Shown piece after piece: positions 1-7,893 of a stretch of 64,000 nt of DNA. The DNA is taken from contig CM075654.1 in assembly GCA_037953625.1 (NCBI GenBank), positions 51,095,001-51,159,000 on the forward strand, given 5' to 3'. Within the stretch, counting starts at the first letter, position 1; each line of letters opens with the position of its first letter. The notes under the pieces are model-generated. The model was not told the DNA's origin and ran no database searches. It saw only the letters and a program-made list of their open reading frames with translations. The DNA comes from Crotalaria pallida. Its lineage: Eukaryota; Streptophyta; Magnoliopsida; Fabales; Fabaceae. A program made the position numbers and the translations under genes.

Positions 1-1590
1 ATAAGCAGGGAAGTTATATTTTTAAACATGGAATCTTGACTCAAAACAAGGTTACTTAATTTTCATTGAATCGTACAAAACAATACTTCAAAATGCATAT
101 CTACAAGTACTTTGTTTACTTTTTTTAATTCTTTCATCCCAGGGAAGGGCCTTGCTAAAACTACTTTGATAGTATCAAAAGCGACGATGGGACAAAGTAA
201 CAAAATGGGGGAATGTTGCATGTGAGGCACAAAATAATAGATTTACTCCTTATTTATTGTTAAATTGATATTTAAGCAAAGCTACTTGTTTCTGCCAAAA
301 ATCTATATTCTATGAAGAATAAAGATAAAATAAAGTGGGTTCTTAAACTTTGTGAAATCAATGGCCTCATATTATTGAATACTGGAGAGGAATACATGAG
401 AGAGGGATATTTGTTACAAAGGGGCAATAAACAGTGATTAATGAGAAATTATACAGGGCGTCCTTTGATTGTCTCCCTCAAACTCTCTATGGTATTTCAT
501 CTCTTCTGGGTCGTTGCATATCTTTGTGTCGTTGTTGTTGGAGTTTCAGTGTTTATGGCTTTATTTTCTCTCTGATGGCTTGTGTTGGTTTAGATCAGGG
601 CGAATTAGCTTAGACAAGAAAGGATGACTCTTGATAGGAAGTCTTTCCGTTGTCTTCCTCAAGACTGTGTTATAGTATCAGTGCTTTTCTCTACTTTTTC
701 ACTCTGCTTGTTCTAGGATAACTTGTATTGGCCTGGATCAGGGTGGATTGGCCTGCCTCTGTCTTGTAGTATGCTTCTCTTCTTATAGTTGGCCAACAAC
801 TTGGTCTCCACGTTTTTTCTTCTTTTCATCTGGTGGTCCTTGCACTGTTGCTTCCTTTATCTACTGGGCAACATCATTGCTTGCTTTAAGTAGGGAGCTC
901 TGAGCAGCCTTCCTTATTTGTGTTGGAGTGGAGTAGTGGAATTGCCATTTATGGTACTTATAAATGACTAATAGGATGGGGCGTTGGGCCCAAGACAAGA
1001 GGCTTGCTGGAGAAAGATGCATTTTGGTACTTTGTTGTTTTGCATAGGCACCTTCTGGAAGGAAGAATATTTCTAGGAGGAGGACGCCCTTTCCTGCCCT
1101 GGTTACTGTCACGTGGAGCAGATACATATATGCAACTTGAGCTTCACATTCTTCTCTTTTGGCCTAATGGTCACTGTGCAGTTCCTCCTCCTTGTCCACC
1201 AGTTATTCTCACTGTTGTCTTCAGCAAGGAGTACAAGTAATTCCACTTTGGTTATTGATTGGAATAGAACAATTTCCATTAATGGCATATCGAGTGACAT
1301 CTCTGATTGAGTCTTAGACCCAAGAGTGAGAAAGCTTGTTGGAGAAGACTTTGCCTTGGGACTTCACGTGTCTTTGTTGTTGCTGCTTGGAGGGGACGCT
1401 TTGGGGAAGGGACGCCTTTCTCATCCTGATCTGGTCATGTGGAAGGGCTTCCTTCTAGACTTTGGGCCTGCACTTTCTTGGGCCTTCTCTTAATTTTGTT
1501 TATTCTTTCTTTAATGGACTGAAGCCCAAAAATAATTATTCTATCTGATACACAACTCAAAAGGTTATATAAATTACTATGATAAAATGC
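1..1590. other. Unassigned region, no gene recognised
   Basis: I see no convincing coding sequence, splice structure or terminal repeat here. Short open frames on both strands have no recognisable domain and overlap one another. The stretch could be interior DNA of the CACTA-type element whose end lies at 3369, but no opposite CACTA terminus is visible in it, so that is only a possibility. Confidence 0.4.
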
Positions 1591-1597
1591 ATCTTAC

Positions 1598-2110
1598 GTC
1601 TGCAATCGCTTTCGTAGCATATAAGGCAAGTATGAATCAGTGCCAAACAGGCTGATTCCCATGTACTTGCACATATTAACAATTCTTGGCCTACAAGCAG
1701 TAAAGACACAATAGAAGTCATTGATACCAGGTCACAACTAAACAAACATTATATTGAATTCAAACAATATTAAGAGACCAATCTGCATATGTTGTCTAGA
1801 GTAAGTTCATCATTACACAACTTGGCAAACCCAAAAATTTCCTCATAAGAGACAGGAGAGCCTCTTCTAATCTGCAAAGGAAAATAAGAGGACAAATGAC
1901 AAACTAAACAAAAACATGTAGTAGAAAGGTTGACAAACAGTTCTTTAAAATGAAACCATGTTTAAGAATTCATCAAGATCCTCATCCGTTTTCTTCAGTT
2001 CACCACTGCGGGTGTTCTGAATTTCTTTAGCCATTTCATTCACTGTATCTTGGAGGAATCTGGCATACTCTATTCTGGCCCTGAGCCTCCTTCTCCTTAC
2101 CCTTATCAGA
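1598..2110 (-). pseudogene. LETM1-like fragment (mitochondrial cation/proton exchange family), three exons, decayed
   Basis: Three exon-like blocks read in order on the minus strand and match the conserved ribosome-binding-like domain of plant LETM1 proteins, inner-mitochondrial-membrane proteins linked to K+/H+ or Ca2+/H+ exchange. Exon A (about 2110-1957) reads IEYARFLQDTVNEMAKEI and ends LDEFLNM. Exon B (1871-1783) reads SYEEIFGFAKLCNDELTLDN. Exon C (1690-1598) reads PRIVNMCKYMGISLFGTDSY and ends LRKRLQ before a GTAAG donor. Acceptors TTTGCAG and TTGTAG are in place and the reading phases join correctly, so this is a genomic, intron-containing copy and not a retrocopy. Decay is visible: a 1-base frameshift just before the IEYARF motif, and the donor after exon B is AT instead of GT. 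The N-terminal part and everything after exon C are missing. It lies next to a CACTA end (3369), which suggests gene capture. I recognise the family from memory of its motifs; a protein search would settle it. Confidence 0.75.
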
Positions 2111-2925
2111 ATTATCCCTATCGATGTTCTTACCTCGGCGTCCGCACGAGCCAGAGGATTCGTTGGTGGGGTCCATTAGAGGAGGCAGAGGGTTTTTTTG
2201 GTTCTTTAGAGCGAGATGCGCAGGAGCGAGTGTTGATGGAACGAGACGGAGTGGCGTTGGTTGTTGCGGTTGTTGTTGCAGTTGTTGTTGCGGTGGCAGT
2301 GGAAGAAGAGGAAGAGAGACGAGCGCGCTTGGAAGAATGAGTGGTGGGACAAGATAAGGAGGATGAAAGGGTAGCTTAGGAAGCCTCTGCCCGCTTCCGA
2401 CTCCGAGTTTCCATACAAAACCAAATCCACCCCTCAATTCGTGGACTCGCTCATCACCAAGCGGTAATTCGCACTCTCAATCGATTCAATTATCCCTCGC
2501 ATTGAAACCCTAGAAATTTGAGAGCAAACAAAATCAAGGATTTCTCGAAAAATCCCCAAATTCGAAACCCTAGAAATTTTTCCCTCGAGGAAAGAGAGAG
2601 AGAGAGAGAGAAAACCTAGAAAAATGGAAGAGGAGGAGCGCGGAAGCGGAGGTGGCTTTGCTGTCGGAGGCGAAGGCGGCGACGGTGTTGCTTCTCTCTC
2701 AGCTAAGAATAAGAACAATGAAGCAGCGTCGTGAGAAGAACATACAAGGAGTAGAAGAAGTTGTGCCGCCGTGAGAAGAAGAACAACTCGAGGAGAAGAA
2801 GAAGTTGTGCAGTGTCGTGAGAAGAAGAAGGAGAACTCGAGGAGTTCTGTGCTCAGCGCGGAAGTGATAGAAACAATGAATTTTCGGCGAGGTACTGATA
2901 GATTGCAATAGGTTTTAGTCATTCT
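2111..2925. other. Low-complexity purine/pyrimidine-rich block, possibly a captured 5' gene end
   Basis: The stretch holds Gln-like CAA/TTG runs (2255-2300), a (GA)n run near 2594-2612, AGAAGA runs, and two copies of AAACCCTAGAAATT (about 2505 and 2565), a telo-box-like element common around plant transcription starts. Open frames exist on both strands but have skewed composition and no domain. On the plus strand an ATG near 2624 opens a short frame (MEEEERGSGGG...). It may be a 5' UTR or first exon carried along with the LETM1-like fragment; that is inference. Confidence 0.35.
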
Positions 2926-2929
2926 GTAA

Positions 2930-3369
2930 GACAATCCGCATCACTTATTTACAGTTTGATGCGAAAAGGAGGAGAAATCAGACAATCTGCATCAGTTAAA
3001 TAAAAACTGATGCAAAACGTATAACAAAATAAGGGTTATCGCATCAGTTATAAAAAACTGATGTGGAATGTTTATTTCTTAAAGTTATTATATTTACAAG
3101 TTTGCCACCGCACTGAACATTTCGCATCATTTATTTAAAACTTGATGCGAAAAGTAGGAAAATAAGACATTCCGCATCAGTTAACAAAAAAATAGATGCG
3201 GAAAGTTAAAAAAAATATTACTTTCCACATCAAATATAAAAAAAAAACTGATGCGAAATTTTTTTCCTCTTAAACTTAATTACAAGTTTGCCACTGCCTT
3301 TTGATTTTACATATGTTTTCTAAAACAGGTGTTAATTAGCTGATGTAAAATCCATTTGTTCTACTAGTG
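2930..3369 (-). mobile_element. CACTA-type DNA transposon end with subterminal dyad repeats
   Basis: Read on the minus strand, the element starts at 3369 with CACTAGTAGAAC, a CACTA-type terminus. Inside it, from about 3330 to 2930, the 8-11 base motif TGATGCGAAA / TTTCGCATCA recurs in both orientations, often as paired dyads such as GCATCAGTT facing AACTGATGC across a short spacer. Arrays of short direct and inverted subterminal repeats are typical of CACTA elements, where the transposase binds. No transposase is visible and the partner terminus is not found in the window, so the element is either truncated or extends past position 1. Confidence 0.7.
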
Positions 3370-4260
3370 ATAATTTATAACTATTCTCGAATCCATACAA
3401 TTACACCATATTCCTAAAAAGAGGTTTAGTTACACATAATGGGAGAAGAAATACAAGAATTAAGGGAAGAACTCATAATCATAGACAATAATGAATTTAC
3501 CCCAAGAGATCTTCAAACCTTCAATTGGATCCCTCCAATGTTGATCTTCAATCCTTGCCTTGCCTCCTTACTCTCAATGATATGTTTCTAACCTCTCTTC
3601 TCTAATCCTATTTGATTCTAATTGCCTCTCTAATGTATCTGAATTGCTACCTAAACCTAATGCTAAATCCTATTATATATAGAAAAGGCTTAACCTAAAA
3701 TAAATCCAAAATAAATCTTATCAAATAAATCTAAAAGATAAGTCTTAAGATAAATCATAAATAAGTCTAGAATAAATAATCTAGAACAAATCTAAAATAA
3801 ATATAGAAGATAAATATATAAGAATCCTACAAATCTTCAATATAGATAGGCCCAACTCGCAGCACGTGCGCCTAGGCGCACAGGATCCACGTCTAGGCGT
3901 GGCTTCAAAACTGCTCCTTCTCTTCTTCACGTGGCTTGCACGCCTAGGCGTGGCATACCCCACGCCTGAGCCTAACAGCCCTTGAACCGGTGCACTTTTG
4001 ATTAATTGACTTCTGACACTTGCACCCCAGCTTCAGACAATTGAACCCCATCACGTCTGGGCGTGGCTAGCGTACGCCTGGGCGCGGACAACATTACTAA
4101 ACAACATTTTTCTCCATTCCAGCTCCAATCTCATAGTCTTCAAAGCCCCTTTCCATTCCAAAGCATAAATCATCAAATAAAGCTTCAAATTCTTGAAATC
4201 AAATCCAAAACGGATCTAAACGTTCAAGGATTCTAAATTACCTAAACTTATTAAAAACAT
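3370..4260 (-). repeat. LTR-like fragment, reverse orientation
   Basis: On the minus strand a TATA-like CTATATATAA (about 3668-3677) is followed by some 300 bases of leader-like sequence, and is preceded (3840-4095) by a cluster of CCTAGGCG / CTGGGCG palindromes such as CGCCTAGGCG. The same arrangement, a palindrome cluster upstream of a TATA box, is seen in the LTRs elsewhere in the window. No terminal TG...CA pair, primer-binding site or target duplication could be placed, so the assignment to an LTR is tentative. Confidence 0.35.
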
Positions 4261-4399
4261 AATAAAATCCTAATATTTACTTATGAAACAAGCCAAATCC
4301 ATAGTAAAAGGGAGTTAGTTAATGCTCAAAAATATCATTTAATAGATCCAAATCAATAATCTTTAAAAAATTTATAGAGATACCTAGGTAAAGGTAAAT

Positions 4400-4640
4400 T
4401 TCAAGTCCAAGGGCACCGTAATTGCTTCACGCTTTAGTGAAGTAATTCTTGAAAAAGAATATGTGGACATTCTCCATTAGTTCAAAGATTTTTACTGCAT
4501 GGAAAATATTGATTACCTAGGACAAATGCGAAGACTTCTTTGCCATCTGTTATCTAACTCACCAGATCACATGTGCCTACTTTGTGAAAAGGTCAAGCAA
4601 GATGCATAAGAAGATGCAGTAATTGAAGAATGACATAAGC
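4400..4640 (+). pseudogene. Decayed open frame of unknown origin, followed by a promoter-like region
   Basis: One frame reads with protein-like composition (SEVILEKEYVDIL ... FKDFYCMENIDYLGQM ... NSPDHMCLLCEKVKQDA), broken by three stop codons. I do not recognise the family. Immediately downstream (4747-4756) is TATAAATAGG and then an A-rich leader. End of a coding frame followed by a strong TATA box is the layout found at the end of pol in endogenous pararetroviruses and in some LTR elements. That reading is weak: no reverse transcriptase or Met-tRNA primer site is seen nearby. Confidence 0.25.
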
Positions 4641-4746
4641 AATTACGTTAGATCTGAATAATGTAAAATTCTGGTCGCAAGCACTTAGATATGTAATGAA
4701 TAATGTAAGGGCATAAGGGTCATTGGTTAAGCCCTATTTACCCTTC

Positions 4747-4756
4747 TATAAATAGG
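4747..4756 (+). promoter_or_regulatory. TATA box candidate
   Basis: TATAAATAGG matches the plant TATA consensus and is followed by a short A/G-rich leader. It lies about 110 bases after the decayed open frame. No downstream gene is evident, so it is probably a relic promoter of a mobile or viral sequence. Confidence 0.4.
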
Positions 4757-4959
4757 TTTGTCTACGATGTAAAGAGGCACAAAGCAAAAAACTAGAGCAA
4801 GTTAAGTCTCTCATAGCTATAAGTCTCATATATTGATCGTGCTGAGGTTGAAGTAATACACCCAGACCCTCTTGTTACTATCCATATTTGAAAGAAACAT
4901 AAGAGTTTAACAATGATAAGGGACCGTGGGCCATTTTCAACAAGATCATTCAAAAAGAA

Positions 4960-6079
4960 CCTATATATATCTCAAGTATGAAACTTCAAGTCTCTACTTA
5001 ATTTAAGATGTGTATAGATTAAACTTTTGGTTTCTATAAGAAAGAAGAAGATTATAACAATTCAAATGAATGGTTGACAGATAATGGTTAATTTTTTTTT
5101 GAACAGATAATGGTTAATTTAGAAAGATACAAAGAGAATAATTAAATCTCAAAGATGGAGAAAACCTAAAGTTTAAAGAAATAAATTAGAAGGCATAACC
5201 AAATTGTTTAAAGGATAAGAACTTAAGAATAATATTTATTGTGGAAAAATATTATGTGAAACACCTATAGATATTTTTGAAACAGATGGAAACAGAACAT
5301 AAAGTTGCTAAAAATAAAAGATTTAAAATAAAAAATACAAGCAATTAAATAAGAAGAAAGATCGAAGATAAAATATATTCATATAGGAGCTATTCAAATC
5401 TTAATTAAGGGTACTTTTGGAGAAGGAATTAACCGTCCTTCAAAAATTGCTTTAATGGATAGTAGAATCCAAAATGTTAAAGACTTGATGATCATAGCTA
5501 GTCATGATAGAAGGAAATCTAGCTTATACTAAGCTAATATTTATAGCTTATCCTAACATTGGGTGCTCTTAGACACTAAAAATCTTGATTTATCTTTAAA
5601 TTTTTGTCATGATTTTGAAAAGAAAAATCTAATGCAAAAATGAGATATGATTGCAATCTTACATATTATAGAAGTTATGCTTTAACTAATTCTCATCACT
5701 CGATAGAGTTTAGAAACAATAAATTTATTAATATTCCAGAACTATTTCTAGATTTTGAAAAACCTTTCAAGATATTGGCAAAACTAACTTATAGCTGTGA
5801 GCTTGTAGCTGATAGCTGTGAGCTTATAACTGATAGCTGTGAACCTAGCTTATAGATGTGGGATTATAGCTGTGAGCTTATAGCTGTATAGCTAGCTTAT
5901 TGAACTAGAGCTGTTTGGCAAAACTAGCTATGCAACTAATTTAAACATGTTAAATGACTGAAAAGTACATAACAGTAGAATAATAATTAACATTGACATT
6001 CATGCTTCAATGACGATAATACTACACTAGTAGCTTATAGAGAAAGGCATATACTTCATTCATATAGATATAAATGATA
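4960..6079. other. AT-rich region with a short AGCTGTGAGCTTATAGC repeat cluster
   Basis: No gene is seen. Between about 5790 and 5935 the motifs TAGCTGTGAGCTTATAGC and TGATAGCTGTGA recur several times, ending near GTTTGGCAAAACTAGC. This resembles the interior of small hAT-type MITEs, but neither termini nor a target duplication could be fixed. The rest is featureless AT-rich DNA. Confidence 0.4.
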
Positions 6080-6150
6080 CTCCCTCTGGTCCTTATTATA
6101 AGCCCCTTTCTCTCTCACAAAAGGGTGCTTATAATAAGGACCAGAGGAAG
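6080..6150. mobile_element. Stowaway-like MITE (Tc1/mariner type), 71 bp
   Basis: CTCCCTCTGGTCCTTATTAT at the left end is mirrored by ATAATAAGGACCAGAGGAAG at the right, so the copy is nearly one hairpin. It is flanked by TA on both sides (6078-6079 and 6151-6152). The CTCCCTC terminus and TA duplication are diagnostic of Stowaway MITEs mobilised by mariner-type transposases. Confidence 0.85.
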
Positions 6151-6726
6151 TAAAAAAAATTATAACATTCATAATAATTATTACTAAGTACTACTGTGTA
6201 AGTTCGATGATGAATGATAATGACAAAGTGTTTTGAACAAGCTATCATGTGTTGATCAAGTTCAAGTTCAACAAGCAACAACAAACATCAAATGAAGAAG
6301 AGAGAAAACAAGCTCATGAAGACATAGTTTGAGTGTAATTGTAATTGTTTTATCTTTTGCCTCTCAAGCTTCTTAGGTCTTTTATTTGGGTAGTTTATTT
6401 AGAGGGTAGTGAATCTGTAACACTCTCACTTTTATTAGTAATTTTTAGGTTTTAATAAAAATCGGAGTTTGAAAATTTCTGTTTAACACCTAAATTCCTT
6501 TAAAAGGTTTTACGAAAATCCGGCAGAGCTTCCTCTGTTTTCCGGACTTCCCAAAAATTTTCTTCGAAAAACCTGTCAGTCCAGAATTGTTTAAAAAACA
6601 TAAACAACAACAGATTAAAAGTCATAACAAATCCTAATGCCCAATTTGTACAAGTTTCAGGGCAAGTTACTAATTCATATTATAAATTACATTAAATAAT
6701 TATCCACTCAAAATATGTAAAATACA

Positions 6727-6741
6727 TTCCACGTAGTGGAA
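6727..6741 (-). repeat. Short hairpin in the R/U5-like part of the solo LTR
   Basis: TTCCAC and GTGGAA pair across a 3-base spacer. At the homologous position of the complete element (41897-41919) a longer hairpin with a different stem is found, again with a 3-base spacer, just after the conserved GGCCGAGCAGG block. Confidence 0.7.
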
Positions 6742-7362
6742 CTTAAAATCCTGCTCGGCCAGCACTGGTGTAAGCTCCACTTGTGTACCTGAAAAATATT
6801 AACCACACAGGGGAAGCATCACACAGAACTTAAAAGAGAGATTTCTAAGCAGATATATACAACACACCAAGACCATTCAAGCCTATTCTATACTACTTAA
6901 TTCATGTTCTTCTTTATTTTCACTCTAACCTTTTTACTCCTTTTTCCTAATCACCCTAATTTCTCTCTTCACTCTCTTTCCAACTAACCTATTTCTTTTT
7001 CTTTCTTTCCCATCCTCTTATTTCCATCCTTTATCCGTTTTCCATTATTCATTTATGGTTAGCATTTCCATAATTATTCTCCTTATTTATTTCCTCTAGT
7101 TCCTATATCAATTCCATTGTTTACCTTCTTATTTCCTATTCCAATGTCCATTCTATTATTTATTTTTCCTATCTATTACCATTCTCATTGCCCTTTTCCA
7201 TTAATATATATATATATATATATACATATACATAATACGACCTTATCCATTTCCATTAACCCTTTTTATTTTTCCTAAATCCTTTCCATTATTTTGTTCA
7301 TTATTCTTTCCCTTTAATTCCCTTACCCTTTTCCATTTTTATTTCCTTTTTCCCTTATTATT

Positions 7363-7535
7363 GTGTGTAACCCCAAACAGAGATCTACACACCGGGTTTG
7401 CAACCACAAACAGTGATATGCAAACGCTCTGTATGCAACCACAAACAGTGATCTGCATACGTGTATACAACCACAAACAGTGATCTGTATACACCCATAT
7501 CGTTTATGTAACCTCAAACAGAGATCTACATAAAC
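7363..7535 (-). repeat. Array of five hairpins with constant loop and varying stems
   Basis: Five consecutive stem-loops share a 16-base loop (ACCACAAACAGTGATC or close variants, plus-strand reading), but each has its own stem: GTGTGTA/TACACAC (7363-7392), TTTGCA/TGCAAA (7397-7424), GTATGCA/TGCATAC (7431-7460), GTGTATACA/TGTATACAC (7461-7494), GTTTATGTA/TACATAAAC (7502-7535). Stem arms of 6-9 bases differ between units yet stay perfectly complementary inside each unit. By alignment with the complete relative the array lies in U3, upstream of the promoter. Confidence 0.9.
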
Positions 7536-7559
7536 TTCCCTTACCTTTTTATTACTTGG

Positions 7560-7893
7560 CCACAGGGTCAATACAACCACCTGCGCCGTGCCACAGGGTC
7601 AATACAACCACCTGTGACGAGTACCATTTTATTAGGCCACAGGGTCAATACAACCACCTGCGCCGTGCCACAGGGTCAATACAACCACCTGCGACATTTA
7701 CCATTCTATTAGGCCACAGAGTCAATACAACCACCTGCGCCGTGCCACAGGGTCAATACAACCACCTGCGACATTTACCATTCTATTAGGCCACAAGGTC
7801 AATACAACCACCTGCGCCGTGCCACAGGGTCAATACAACCACCTGCGACATTTACCCTTTTTATTTGGCCACAGGGTCAATACAACCACCTGT
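7560..7893 (-). repeat. Nine-copy tandem repeat, dyad-containing, next to the hairpin array
   Basis: Nine copies of CCACAGGGTCAATACAACCA + CCTG begin near 7560, 7591, 7637, 7668, 7713, 7745, 7790, 7822 and 7869. Spacing alternates between about 31 and 46 bases, so the higher-order unit is about 77 bp. In copies ending CCTGTG the arms CACAGG/CCTGTG pair perfectly; in those ending CCTGCG they pair with one G-T. The spacing, the lack of unique spacers and the eukaryotic context rule out a CRISPR array. Confidence 0.9.

Noticed and set aside
2036..2437. 133-residue Gln/Pro-rich frame on the minus strand
   Set aside because: Its last part overlaps the LETM1-like exon in the wrong frame, and the rest comes from low-complexity repeats.
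7560..7893. Regular repeats that look like a CRISPR array
   Set aside because: Plant LTR context, no unique spacers (intervals alternate between two near-constant sequences) and the array lies inside a solo LTR with a target duplication.
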